From Chryseobacterium luquanense (GTDB lineage Bacteria; Bacteroidota; Bacteroidia; Flavobacteriales; Weeksellaceae): 64,000 bases of DNA. The DNA lies in assembly GCF_026460945.1 (NCBI RefSeq), contig NZ_JAOVZV010000003.1, positions 1 through 64,000 on the forward strand, written 5' to 3'. The notes beneath the pieces were generated by a model that was given only the letters and a program-made list of their open reading frames with translations, was not told the origin of the DNA and did no database searches. Both the position numbers and the translations under genes were made by a program. This document shows, piece by piece, positions 1 through 7,960 of the stretch. How positions within the stretch are numbered: the first letter of the stretch is position 1; each line of letters begins with the position of its first letter.

Positions 1-78
1 ATGATGATTCTCTGAGATTCCTGCCGCATTTTGGGATGGACGGAAAACGGAACCTCCATTTTTAGTTGAGGTATTCAT
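1..78 (-). CDS. N-terminal fragment of a gene next to tssD, possibly VgrG/TssI
   Basis: An ATG on the minus strand opens a frame that stays open for 26 codons to the window edge; the product begins MNTSTKNGGSVFRPSQNAAG. The gene lies downstream of tssD in the same direction. In Bacteroidetes T6SS-iii loci the spike protein VgrG often accompanies TssD, and as I remember them its N-termini have a similar polar leader. That assignment is inference from context only. A strong terminator lies between it and tssD, so it probably has its own promoter. Confidence 0.4.
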   Translation of the reverse strand, partial: MNTSTKNGGSVFRPSQNAAGISENHH

Positions 79-189
79 ATTTTTGTGATTGTGTGGTGGC
101 TTAAAGTTATTAAATTTTATTCAGATGAGAACTTTTTCTCTATAAAAATATAATATGCTTTAAATATTATTTTAATGTACGTTCAAGGC

Positions 190-215
190 AAAAAGACCGT
201 CTTATAAAGACAGTC
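190..215 (-). terminator. Intrinsic terminator of tssD
   Basis: On the minus strand, GACTGTCTT (215-207) pairs with AAGACGGTC (203-195) around a 3-nt loop with one G-U pair. TTTTT follows. It sits about 40 bp past the tssD stop. Confidence 0.8.
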
Positions 216-252
216 TCGTGAATCCTAATAAACCCTTCTGAACCGAAAGATT

Positions 253-657
253 TTAGCTATATGGCCAAAGTCCTTCGTATGCTGCATTTCCGTAATTGAT
301 TTTTTCTGCACTTATGACAAAGCTTATTAACATTGAATTTTCATCAACTGCGTCAAAGTCTACTTCATGCTGAATGACATACCCGTTTTCCCAATTCAAG
401 GTAATAAGAGTTCCTTCTTCATGGGATTTATTGAAAGTAATTTCACCTGAAGTCGGTTTGTATTTTCCGTTTAACAAAGTTTCAAGGATGTCAGATTTTT
501 CTGTTGCCTCGATTGTTAATTTAATCAACGCATTAGAAGGATCTGATGCTACTCTACCCGAAACATCGGTTGACCTTGAAACACTGTAATTCAGCTTTAA
601 CAATTTCTGTCCTTCGCTGCCATTAAATTTTAAGATTCCTCTTGAATTTGCTGCCAT
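253..657 (-). CDS. tssD: Type VI secretion system tube protein TssD (Hcp family, Bacteroidetes type)
   Basis: This 134-residue protein has the features of the Bacteroidetes TssD/Hcp family (T6SS subtype iii). These are the N-terminal MAANSRGILKFNG start, a beta-rich middle, a segment around residues 88-97 (NWENGYVIQH), and a short C-terminal tail. Hcp forms hexameric rings that stack into the inner tube fired with the VgrG spike into target cells; it has no signal peptide because it leaves by the T6SS itself. A TAnnTTTG -7 box lies about 45 bp upstream and a terminator follows, so it is probably a strong single-gene transcript. The rest of the T6SS locus would lie to the left, outside the window. 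Confidence 0.88.
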   Translation of the reverse strand: MAANSRGILKFNGSEGQKLLKLNYSVSRSTDVSGRVASDPSNALIKLTIEATEKSDILETLLNGKYKPTSGEITFNKSHEEGTLITLNWENGYVIQHEVDFDAVDENSMLISFVISAEKINYGNAAYEGLWPYS

Positions 658-701
658 GATCTGTAAATTTTATTCGTTGGTATTTTGTGATTTTTGTACT
701 T

Positions 702-709
702 CAAAGATA
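702..709 (-). promoter_or_regulatory. -7 box (TATCTTTG) of the tssD promoter
   Basis: TATCTTTG on the minus strand matches the Bacteroidetes -7 consensus TAnnTTTG. It predicts a start near 695 and a leader of about 40 nt before the tssD ATG. The best TTG upstream is 22 bp away, longer than ideal. Confidence 0.55.
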
Positions 710-758
710 AAACCAAGAAATCTACTTTTTTCAAATCAAAACAACTATTTCAAAATTT

Positions 759-794
759 GTAGTAATTCTACGATTTCATGTCGTAGTTCTACGA
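759..794. promoter_or_regulatory. Paired inverted-repeat sites upstream of tssD
   Basis: Two related palindromes lie about 22 bp (two helical turns) apart. GTAG-TAATT-CTAC is at 759-771 and TCGTAG-TT-CTACGA at 781-794. They lie 50-90 bp upstream of the tssD -7 box, a plausible activator position. The second could also serve the divergent lipoprotein gene. The cognate regulator is unknown. Confidence 0.4.
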
Positions 795-906
795 CTTTTA
801 GTAATATAAAACGTTTTTTAACAAACTTTACTTAAATTTAATATAAAGTTCACACTTTTTGGAATGATAATTGGCTATGAATTTAAACACCATAAAAATA
901 AATATT

Positions 907-1104
907 ATGAAAAAATTAATGTTATCAGCCTTTTTGATAGGCTTAGTCACGGCAAGTTGTGGATCAAAAGAACCGCAAATGTCATCTGAGAAAGATTCTA
1001 TGAACGTAGCAGTTGATACTACTTCAATGACAAATTCAACACCAGTGCAAAATCCGGATACAATGAAAATGCCTGTTGATACAGTCAATGCTCCTGTAAG
1101 ATAA
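907..1104 (+). CDS. Small predicted lipoprotein
   Basis: The gene encodes 65 residues starting MKKLMLSAFLIGLVTASCGS. A short basic n-region and hydrophobic core end in the lipobox TASC, giving lipidation at Cys18. The frame is open 12 codons further upstream, but only this ATG puts the signal peptide at the N-terminus. The mature part is Ser/Thr/Asp/Met-rich and probably disordered. The next gene encodes a similar small lipoprotein. No family recognised. Confidence 0.7.
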   Translation: MKKLMLSAFLIGLVTASCGSKEPQMSSEKDSMNVAVDTTSMTNSTPVQNPDTMKMPVDTVNAPVR

Positions 1105-1128
1105 AAACAGGAAATTTAACTCAAAATT

Positions 1129-1158
1129 AAATCTGCTGAAAATTTCGGCAGATTTTTT
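1129..1158 (+). terminator. Intrinsic terminator
   Basis: AAATCTGCTG (1129-1138) pairs with CGGCAGATTT (1146-1155), with one G-U pair, and T residues follow. Confidence 0.75.
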
Positions 1159-1190
1159 ATATTTGATTAACCAATAAATATATTTTAACT

Positions 1191-1454
1191 ATGAAAAAAT
1201 TAGGAATAGGAGCTGTTTTGGCTTTAATGACTCTAGGAAGCTGTGCCGACAAAAAAGAAAACAGAGAAGAATTTAAAGCCGAACACAACAAAGATTCTTT
1301 AAGAAATCATCTCGGAGATTCTGCAGCAGCAAATTCTGAACCTACTACAGCGGAAAAAGATACTCCGAAAGCACTGAAAGACACCGCTGCATCACCAACA
1401 GATTATGGCAGTAAAGAAAACAAACCCAATACGAAAGTTGGAGGTTCCAGATAA
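1191..1454 (+). CDS. Small predicted lipoprotein, charged and disordered
   Basis: The 87-residue product has a lipoprotein signal peptide ending LGSC, with Cys18 as lipidation site, followed by ADKKENREE. The rest is rich in Lys, Glu, Asp, Ala and Pro with no hydrophobic core, so it looks disordered. It resembles its upstream neighbour in size, signal and composition, and the two may be paralogues or functional relatives. No domain recognised; each gene has its own terminator. Confidence 0.7.
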   Translation: MKKLGIGAVLALMTLGSCADKKENREEFKAEHNKDSLRNHLGDSAAANSEPTTAEKDTPKALKDTAASPTDYGSKENKPNTKVGGSR

Positions 1455-1460
1455 TAAAAC

Positions 1461-1490
1461 AATCCGTAGAAATTAGCTACGGATTTTATT
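1461..1490 (+). terminator. Intrinsic terminator
   Basis: A perfect 9-bp stem, AATCCGTAG (1461-1469) with CTACGGATT (1477-1485), is followed by TTATTTTT. Confidence 0.8.
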
Positions 1491-1557
1491 TTTGAAAAAT
1501 TTTCAAAACATCATTCTTATTTTCATTAAAAAGAGAAAAATTATTTAACATAATTAT

Positions 1558-1565
1558 TACATTTG
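1558..1565 (+). promoter_or_regulatory. -7 box (TACATTTG) upstream of the thioredoxin-like gene
   Basis: TACATTTG fits TAnnTTTG and predicts a start near 1571, with a leader of about 90 nt. The leader contains a possible AAATCGC/GCGATTT stem (1585-1591 with 1619-1625). No clear TTG lies at -33. Confidence 0.4.
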
Positions 1566-1659
1566 TATCCAATAAAAAATCATAAAATCGCCCTGATCTT
1601 GCAAACATAATCTACTGTGCGATTTAATATAAAAAATAAAAACAATACGTATTTATTAT

Positions 1660-2823
1660 ATGAAAAAAACAGCAATATTATCATTCCTTTTCTTTGCAGC
1701 ACTTGCATTTGCACAAGGAATCAAATTTGAAGAAGGCAGCAACTTCAAAACTATTTTAGCGAAAGCAAAAAAAGAAAACAAACTTGTTTTTATTGACGCT
1801 TATGCAGTGTGGTGCGGACCGTGTAAACTAATGGTAAAAAATATTTTCCCGCTAAAACCTGTTGGAGATTATTACAATAAGAATTTTGTGAATGCAAAAA
1901 TCGACATGGAAAAAGGCGAAGGAATTGAATTGGCAAAAAAATTCAATGTAAAAGTTTTCCCAACTTATCTTTTCATCAACGGAGATGGAGAGGAAGTTCA
2001 CAGAACTATTGGTTATGTGGAGGAAAAAGATTTCATCCAGTTTGCGATGGATGCAGGAGATCCGAACAAAAGACTGGCTGCTTTAAAACAAAAATTCGAG
2101 AAAGGAGAAAAAGATCCCGCATTTTTATTAAATCTTGCAAATCTTACAATGTATAATGATGCAGTTTTCTCCAACAAAGTTATCGAGCAGTATTTTGCTG
2201 CAAAACCTGAATTTAACCAAGAAAATTTGGGTCTTCTTTTTCAGGCAATGAAAAATACAGAAGATGCTCCTTACAGAATTTTCACTGAGAGAAAAGCTGA
2301 TATCATGAAAATCATTCCTGAAAAGCAGTATGCCTCAATCGATAAAAATGTAAAAGTAAATGCTGTAATGGCGAAAGCTTATGACGCTACAACTAAAAAA
2401 CTGGACGAAGCTTACTTCCTTACAGAAACGCAGAAATTCATGACTAAAGAAGATTCTGAGAAACTTTTGAAAAGAGTAAAATCAAGCAGAGCTTTAAAAG
2501 ACAAAGATTTTGCAACGTATGAGAAAATAAATTTAGAGTTGTATAAAGATTATTCAGCTGCATCTTCTGAAGAATTAAACTCTTTAGCTTGGAATTTCTT
2601 TGAAAACGTTACCACTAAAGCTTCTTTGGAAACGGCTGTAAAATGGGCACAAGAATCTGTAAAGAAAAGTGAAAACTTTGCTAATACAGATACTTTAGCT
2701 AATCTTTACAACAAAGTTGGGGATAAGAAAAATGCTAAAATCTGGGCAGAAAAATCTCTTGAACTAGGAAAAGCAGCAGGTGAAGATACTGCAGACACAG
2801 AAAAATTATTGAAGTCTCTCTAA
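1660..2823 (+). CDS. Secreted thioredoxin-fold protein with C-terminal helical repeat region
   Basis: The 387-residue product has a Sec signal peptide (residues 1-19, cut after AFA-Q) and a thioredoxin-like domain (about 30-135). The redox motif is W51-C-G-P-C55, and the cis-Pro region is VKVFPTYLF. The rest (about 140-387) is alpha-helical and TPR-like at the end. Families of this kind act in the periplasm as thiol-disulfide reductases or isomerases. Its specific partner is not evident. It stands alone between a promoter and a strong terminator. Confidence 0.8.
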   Translation: MKKTAILSFLFFAALAFAQGIKFEEGSNFKTILAKAKKENKLVFIDAYAVWCGPCKLMVKNIFPLKPVGDYYNKNFVNAKIDMEKGEGIELAKKFNVKVFPTYLFINGDGEEVHRTIGYVEEKDFIQFAMDAGDPNKRLAALKQKFEKGEKDPAFLLNLANLTMYNDAVFSNKVIEQYFAAKPEFNQENLGLLFQAMKNTEDAPYRIFTERKADIMKIIPEKQYASIDKNVKVNAVMAKAYDATTKKLDEAYFLTETQKFMTKEDSEKLLKRVKSSRALKDKDFATYEKINLELYKDYSAASSEELNSLAWNFFENVTTKASLETAVKWAQESVKKSENFANTDTLANLYNKVGDKKNAKIWAEKSLELGKAAGEDTADTEKLLKSL

Positions 2824-2845
2824 ACTTTAATTTAAAACATAAGAA

Positions 2846-2877
2846 AGTCCGCTGGAAATTGATTTCAGCGGACTTTT
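2846..2877 (+). terminator. Intrinsic terminator
   Basis: AGTCCGCTG pairs with CAGCGGACT around a short inner stem, followed by TTTTTG, just after the thioredoxin-like gene. Confidence 0.85.
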
Positions 2878-2903
2878 TGTTTATTTACTTAGTTTTGAGT
2901 TAC

Positions 2904-2989
2904 GTCAGTTCGAGTAGCGAAGCGTATCGAGAACTCTTAACTGAAAAATTTCTTGATACGTTTTTCTTCAAAAATCTACTCGAGTGACA
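2904..2989. repeat. Imperfect palindromic intergenic repeat
   Basis: The outer arms GTCAGTTCGAGTAG (2904-2917) and CTACTCGAGTGAC (2977-2989) are nearly inverted copies. The inner arms GTATCGAGAA (2924-2933) and TTCTTGATAC (2950-2959) pair at 9 of 10 positions. From memory, similar elements are common between Chryseobacterium genes. It could fold as one long hairpin in the RNA of either flanking gene. Confidence 0.65.
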
Positions 2990-3020
2990 CACTTTGAATT
3001 TCATTCTGTAAAAAGAAGTT

Positions 3021-4043
3021 TTAATACTCAAACAAAATACTTCCCCAGGTAAAACCACTTCCGAAAGCTGAAAGAAGAACCAGGTCTCCTCTTTTAATCT
3101 TGCCTAATTCAATGGCTTCATTTAAAGCAATCGGAATAGAAGCTGCTGTTGTATTTCCGTATTTATGAATATTATTATGAATTTTTTCGTCCGGTAACCC
3201 AAATTTCTGCTGAACAAACTGAGCAATTCTCAAATTTGCCTGATGCGGAATAAACATATCCAAATCATCAATCGTCTTTCCTGCTTTGTCTAAAGCTTCC
3301 TGCATCGTTTCAGGAAATCTTGTCACCGCATGTTTGAAAACAAAATTTCCGTTCATGATTGGATAAACTTCTTTACTGGTCACATTTTCAGGTTCTTTTC
3401 TCATTCTGTCGCTCCATCCGTATTTTGAACCCGGAAACTGTGTACATAATTCATCGGCATATTTTCCTTCAGAATGCATATTCATTGCTAAAATATCACC
3501 TGCATTTTCATCCTCTGTTGCAGAAAGGACAATTGCTCCTGCTCCGTCACCAAAAATTACAGAAACACCTCTTCCTTCATCAGAAAAATCAAGACCGAAA
3601 GAATGCACTTCAGCACCTACAACCAAAATATTTTTATACGTTCCGGATTTTATAAAAGCATTGGCAACGCTCATTGCATACACAAAACCTGAACACTGAT
3701 TTCTCACATCCAAAGCTCCGATAGTATCACAACCCAACATATCCTGAAGCAAAACTCCACATCCCGGAAAATAATAATCCGGTGAAAGCGTTGCAAAAAC
3801 AATATAATCGATATCTTTTGCTGTTAAACCAGCGTGTTGAATTGCTTTTTCTGAAGCTTTAAAACCAAGATATGCTGTCGTTTCCTGAGCATCATTCCTG
3901 TTGATTCTGTGTCTTCTTTCTTTAATTCCCGTTCTTTCTGTAATCCATTCATCATTGGTGGTCATTAATTTTGCCAAATCATCATTGGTGACCACATGAT
4001 CCGGAACATGAAATCCGATTCCTTTGATTGTACTTTTAATCAT
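3021..4043 (-). CDS. Beta-ketoacyl-ACP synthase III (FabH family)
   Basis: The 340-residue length and motifs are those of FabH, which condenses an acyl-CoA primer with malonyl-ACP to start fatty acid synthesis. The catalytic triad is visible: Cys117 in NQCSGF, His267 in IPHQAN, and Asn297 in YGNTTAAS. The family N-terminus (GIGFHVP, TERTGIKER) is intact. Flavobacteria usually carry several FabH-like enzymes, some used for branched primers or special lipids. This copy is not beside fab/acp/plsX genes, so I leave the symbol blank. Confidence 0.85.
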   Translation of the reverse strand: MIKSTIKGIGFHVPDHVVTNDDLAKLMTTNDEWITERTGIKERRHRINRNDAQETTAYLGFKASEKAIQHAGLTAKDIDYIVFATLSPDYYFPGCGVLLQDMLGCDTIGALDVRNQCSGFVYAMSVANAFIKSGTYKNILVVGAEVHSFGLDFSDEGRGVSVIFGDGAGAIVLSATEDENAGDILAMNMHSEGKYADELCTQFPGSKYGWSDRMRKEPENVTSKEVYPIMNGNFVFKHAVTRFPETMQEALDKAGKTIDDLDMFIPHQANLRIAQFVQQKFGLPDEKIHNNIHKYGNTTAASIPIALNEAIELGKIKRGDLVLLSAFGSGFTWGSILFEY

Positions 4044-4119
4044 ATAGTTTTTTCTAATTTTGGTAAAGATAAAATTTATTTAATACATCCAATTTCAAAT
4101 TTAACAGTAAATTTACTTT

Positions 4120-5019
4120 ATGCCTATTGATACAATTTACAGAGATTCGGGATGCGAATGGATAGACGTGGAAGCGCCTACCGAAGAAGATATGAAATAC
4201 CTTCACGAACGCTACGAAATCAACAACCTTCTTTTGGAAGATACACTAGATCCCAATCACTTACCCAAATATGAAGCCGACGGAAACGTGAAATTTTTCC
4301 TCTTGCGTGAAAGTACAGAGCTGGAAAGAAAAAACCTCAACACGATAAGTGATATCAGTACTAAAATAGGAATTTTTCTTTTGAATAATACGATTATCAC
4401 CGTTCACAGAATGAAGGCTAAAAGTATTTCTGAAACAAAAAATGAACTTTCGCTACGTGAAGAAGTTTGCTCCCCGGAAAAAATAGCTTTAAAAATAGCT
4501 TTAGTTATCATGAAAAGCTTTGATGATGAATCTCTGAGTTTATTTGAAACGATGGATAATATCGAAAACGAAATTTTCCTTAAAAACACCAATCATACAA
4601 ATCAAATTCGGAGGCTGTATAAACTGAAAAGAAAATCAGGCTTGAATTCAAGGGTTTTAACAATCTCTACCGATGCTGTTGATAAATTTAAATTGCTCAA
4701 TCTCCCGGATTCGGAGTTTGTAGATTTAAAAGATAAACATAAAGATGTGGTTGCCGATTTCGACCACCTCAATATCCAGATTACCAACTTAATTTCAATG
4801 TTTTTGGCATTATCTGATCAGAAGGCCAATCAGGTGATGAAGGTTTTGGCAATATATTCAGTTTACTTTTTACCTATTACATTTATTGCTGGTTTATACG
4901 GAATGAATTTCGACAATATGCCCGAACTGCATACAAAACAAGGATACTTTTATACATTAGGCGTAATGGGAGTGATTGTCATCTGTACTTTTATTTATGC
5001 CCGGAGAAAGCAATGGTAA
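4120..5019 (+). CDS. corA: CorA-family divalent cation channel
   Basis: The 299-residue protein has the CorA architecture. A soluble N-terminal alpha/beta funnel and long helix (1-235) lead to TM1 (about 241-260), the signature Y260-G-M-N263, a short loop, and TM2 (about 276-293) ending in ARRKQW. CorA forms a pentameric Mg2+ channel in the inner membrane. It is slightly shorter than E. coli CorA (316 aa). No Mg2+ riboswitch is visible upstream. Confidence 0.9.
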   Translation: MPIDTIYRDSGCEWIDVEAPTEEDMKYLHERYEINNLLLEDTLDPNHLPKYEADGNVKFFLLRESTELERKNLNTISDISTKIGIFLLNNTIITVHRMKAKSISETKNELSLREEVCSPEKIALKIALVIMKSFDDESLSLFETMDNIENEIFLKNTNHTNQIRRLYKLKRKSGLNSRVLTISTDAVDKFKLLNLPDSEFVDLKDKHKDVVADFDHLNIQITNLISMFLALSDQKANQVMKVLAIYSVYFLPITFIAGLYGMNFDNMPELHTKQGYFYTLGVMGVIVICTFIYARRKQW

Positions 5020-5038
5020 GTCTGAGCAGATAGATAGT

Positions 5039-5103
5039 TTTGTCATACGCAGAAATCTCAGCAGAGTATAAAATTACTGTTTAGATTCCGACAGAATGAC
5101 AAA
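5039..5103. repeat. Palindromic intergenic repeat (TTTGTCAT...ATGACAAA)
   Basis: Outer arms TTTGTCAT (5039-5046) and ATGACAAA (5096-5103) are perfect inverted copies. Inner pieces AGAAATCT and AGATTC also oppose each other. The element at 43641-43696 has the same outer arms, so these look like one family. It fills most of the corA-patatin gap. Confidence 0.6.
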
Positions 5104-5170
5104 GTGAGCATAGAATTTAGAGAATATTTCAAAAACTCTAAACGCTAAATAAAAACACCAAACCAAAATT

Positions 5171-6757
5171 ATGAAACCCGAAACCCTCCAAAAAATTCTT
5201 GGTGAAGACTTACTTTCTCAGGAATCCAAAGAAAAGCTGAAAGCACTGCATGAAAATATTTCAAAAAGAGAATTTTCTGATCTTCTGGATACTAAAGGAA
5301 ACCAATATGTAGAATTTGTGCAGGAAGGAGGAGGAGTTTGGGGAAGTGCATTGGTCGGTTATCTTTACGGACTGGAAATTTTCGGTATCCGTTTTCTGAA
5401 AGTTGCAGGAACCAGCGCAGGAGCGATAAACACCATGCTGATTGCTGCCTGCAAAACCAAAGAAGAAGCTAAAAGCGAGGTCATTAAAGAAATATTGTTC
5501 AACTGGAATTTTGCTGATTTTATGGATGGTAAAAACTATGTAAAAACGACCATTCATGCGATGCTCAACAATAAGAATTTCTTTAAAATCAATTTGATTA
5601 TTTTAATTATTCTGGTGGTTGGTTTGGTCAGTTTACCGTTTGTTCTTTCGTCTGAAACCATTCGGGAAGCCAAGCTTTACTTTCTGATTCCTTTGGTTCC
5701 TTTGATTATTTTAATCTTAATTCTTAAAAAGCTTTACCTGAATTTCACCAAAAGCAACAGCGGACTGAATCCTGGAAATGCATTTGAAGACACAATGAAA
5801 AAAGTGCTCGATGATTTTGGAATCAAAACCGTGGCTGAACTCAACAAAAAATTCATTCAGAAAGAAGAGAAACTGAATCTCAATTACCGTTACGGAAACG
5901 GCATGGAATTTTACACCAACGCTCTGAACGGAATTGAAGAAATCAAAATGAATAATCTGGAACATATTGATGAAACGCGATACCGAATTTATTTTGAAAG
6001 CATGGAAAACAACGATTATTACAAAAACAATCCGTTTTATCAGCTCAAATCTGAATATATCGTTGTGACCACCGACATTAACGCTAAGATAAAAGTTGAA
6101 CTTCCCACTATGGCAAATCTCTATTGGTCTGAAGAAGAGCTAAAACACATCAGTCCGGCAGAATTTGTAAGGGCTTCAATGTCAGTTCCGTTCTTTTTTG
6201 AACCGATGCAAAAGCTTATCAATAAAGACGACGATTCTGTAAAATACGCATGGAAATTCTGGATGAACACCACGAAAGAAAACATTTATCCTGTCGGAAT
6301 CTTTATCGATGGCGGAAGTATTTCCAATTTCCCGATTGATGTTTTTCACATGAACGATATTTTTTATTCGAGACTTCCACTATTCGGTGTACAGCTTACA
6401 AGCGATTCTGCCATACAGAATGAAAAAGGAAAAACCAGCCAACAAATCATGAAGACTCCCCTCTCCTACGCCGGACATATTATTGATACTTTACGTGGCT
6501 TCAACGACAAATCTTTCCTTACCAAAAACTCATTCTACAATCTTTACAGCATTAAAACCGTCAACTGTGGAACCAGCAACTGGCTTAATTTCTTTATGAA
6601 AAGAGAAGAAAAAGAACAGCTCTTCAACGCCGGATTTGTTGCCGCCCTCGATTTCCTCAATCAATTCAACTGGGAAGAATACAAATGCGAAAGAATGATG
6701 GTCGCCATGAAAGAGAAAAAGATTTTGAAGGAGGAGGATACACCGACGGTAGGGTAA
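5171..6757 (+). CDS. Patatin-like phospholipase with membrane segments
   Basis: This 528-residue patatin-domain protein has a Ser-Asp dyad. The oxyanion region is GGGVWGSA (53-60), the nucleophile elbow is G80-T-S82-A-G84, and the acid is D380-G-G. Two hydrophobic stretches (about 140-160 and 168-190) interrupt the domain and may anchor it to the membrane. Patatins hydrolyse phospholipid acyl esters; the substrate is unknown. The insertion makes it longer than simple patatins (about 300 aa). No secretion partner lies nearby. Confidence 0.85.
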   Translation: MKPETLQKILGEDLLSQESKEKLKALHENISKREFSDLLDTKGNQYVEFVQEGGGVWGSALVGYLYGLEIFGIRFLKVAGTSAGAINTMLIAACKTKEEAKSEVIKEILFNWNFADFMDGKNYVKTTIHAMLNNKNFFKINLIILIILVVGLVSLPFVLSSETIREAKLYFLIPLVPLIILILILKKLYLNFTKSNSGLNPGNAFEDTMKKVLDDFGIKTVAELNKKFIQKEEKLNLNYRYGNGMEFYTNALNGIEEIKMNNLEHIDETRYRIYFESMENNDYYKNNPFYQLKSEYIVVTTDINAKIKVELPTMANLYWSEEELKHISPAEFVRASMSVPFFFEPMQKLINKDDDSVKYAWKFWMNTTKENIYPVGIFIDGGSISNFPIDVFHMNDIFYSRLPLFGVQLTSDSAIQNEKGKTSQQIMKTPLSYAGHIIDTLRGFNDKSFLTKNSFYNLYSIKTVNCGTSNWLNFFMKREEKEQLFNAGFVAALDFLNQFNWEEYKCERMMVAMKEKKILKEEDTPTVG

Positions 6758-6787
6758 ACAATTTTCTGTATTTTTACAATAAAAAAC

Positions 6788-7147
6788 ATGCAAAATTTGG
6801 AACAACATTTAGACTATCAAAAAATACTTGAAAGTTTTAAACTTTATTTTGAAAAAAATTTTGAAAACTATATAAATCTTGAGACAGATGAGATTCAAAA
6901 ACTAAAAAATAGCATATTATTATCTTTCGGGGATTACACCTCAAAATTAATTTCGGAATGTAAAAAAATAATATTTAATTTTTTAAATCAAAATAACATT
7001 ATTGATAATGAAATAATAACTGCTACAGGTTTAATTGCTCCTTTAAGTACTTTATTAGAAGCATCTGTAATTCAAGAAAAACAAAAAATACAACAGAAAC
7101 TAATAGACGAAATTAAAAACTATAATAACAAAAACAATTTATCATAA
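6788..7147 (+). CDS. Unknown all-helical protein, first gene of a three-gene accessory module
   Basis: The 119-residue product is rich in Lys, Asn, Ile, Glu and Leu and predicted almost entirely helical, with a short hydrophobic patch near residues 80-92 (TGLIAPLSTLLEA). No signal peptide or known motif is seen. It is followed at 28 bp by the SinR-like gene and then the 2TM gene, all in one direction. Base composition is visibly more AT-rich than the flanking patatin gene, suggesting transfer. Function not recognised. Confidence 0.6.
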   Translation: MQNLEQHLDYQKILESFKLYFEKNFENYINLETDEIQKLKNSILLSFGDYTSKLISECKKIIFNFLNQNNIIDNEIITATGLIAPLSTLLEASVIQEKQKIQQKLIDEIKNYNNKNNLS

Positions 7148-7175
7148 ACTTCAAAATTATAAAGGATATTTTACA

Positions 7176-7445
7176 ATGAAAAGAACATATATAGTGATAT
7201 ATCAATTAGATTCCGATGGAGATGAAAATGCACTAATTGAATATATTAAATCTTATAAAACCTGGGCTAGAATAACAGATAATTCCTTTGCTGTTACCAC
7301 TATCGATATTAAAGCTATCCAACTTAGAGATGATTTGTTACAATTCAAAGGAAATAATGGAAGAATCTTCGTTGTAAAATCGGGAGTAGAAGCTGCATGG
7401 AGTAATACTAGAGGTAAAAGCGAATGGTTTAAAAAAAATATGTAA
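7176..7445 (+). CDS. SinR-family small protein with Cas2/VapD-like ferredoxin fold
   Basis: The 89-residue protein starts with a beta strand (TYIVIYQLD). A helix and the strand/turn YKTWARITDNSFAV follow, then RDDLLQF, a strand RIFVVK, and the C-terminal signature EAAWSNTRGKSEWFKKNM. These match, from memory, proteins labelled SinR family (xxGEAAWSGF...WLKxxL). Their fold resembles Cas2 and VapD. It is not Cas2 of an adaptation module: no cas1 or repeat-spacer array is present. It is probably cotranscribed with the 2TM gene, 3 bp downstream. Activity is unknown; a nucleic-acid or nucleotide role is inferred from the fold. Confidence 0.65.
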   Translation: MKRTYIVIYQLDSDGDENALIEYIKSYKTWARITDNSFAVTTIDIKAIQLRDDLLQFKGNNGRIFVVKSGVEAAWSNTRGKSEWFKKNM

Positions 7446-7448
7446 TTG

Positions 7449-7844
7449 ATGGCTGAACAACAAGATTCTATAGGAGTAAGAAGAGCTAGGCTAGACTCTT
7501 TGAAAATTTATGAAATATCTGAGAAAGAACTCGATTTACTTGAAAAAGGCTCAGGGGATTCAATGATTTTGAATTGTAGTATTTCATTATTTTCAATATT
7601 TCTTTCTTTTTTTACAGTGCTATTAACCGTTGATTTTTTTTACGATGATAAAGACGATTTAATAGTAAAATTTCTAATATTTTTATGCCTAACAATAATT
7701 TGTTTTTTAGGAAGTTTAGTTTGCTTTATAATTTGGTTTAAGAATAGAGGAGATTTTAAAAAGACTGTTACCGAAATTAAGAATAGGATGGACCCAGAAA
7801 GACTCCCCTCGACTGATGAGGACGCAATTGAAATAAGAGACTAA
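7449..7844 (+). CDS. Small two-TM membrane protein paired with the SinR-like gene
   Basis: The 131-residue product has an N-terminal soluble helix with YEISEKELDLLEKGSGDS, TM1 (about 40-61), an acidic loop YDDKDD, TM2 (about 73-96), and a basic cytoplasmic tail ending in an acidic patch. A TTG one codon earlier is possible, but the ATG at 7449 is preferred; the SinR-like stop is 3 bp upstream. I recall similar proteins (ELDxLExGSxxS before two TMs) next to SinR-like genes elsewhere, suggesting a conserved pair. Function unknown. Confidence 0.65.
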   Translation: MAEQQDSIGVRRARLDSLKIYEISEKELDLLEKGSGDSMILNCSISLFSIFLSFFTVLLTVDFFYDDKDDLIVKFLIFLCLTIICFLGSLVCFIIWFKNRGDFKKTVTEIKNRMDPERLPSTDEDAIEIRD

Positions 7845-7960
7845 ACTATTAAAAAACATCACAAATACAATATTTTTTACTTTGAAAATATAATATCAGA
7901 CCAGTAATCTTCTGTCAATTATAGATGTAATTAATTTTTGTAAATCACTTCATGTTTAAA

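Noticed and set aside
7176..7445. Cas2 of a CRISPR-Cas adaptation module
   Set aside because: No cas1 or other cas gene and no repeat-spacer array lies nearby. The C-terminal EAAWSNT...WFKKN pattern fits the SinR-like family rather than Cas2.
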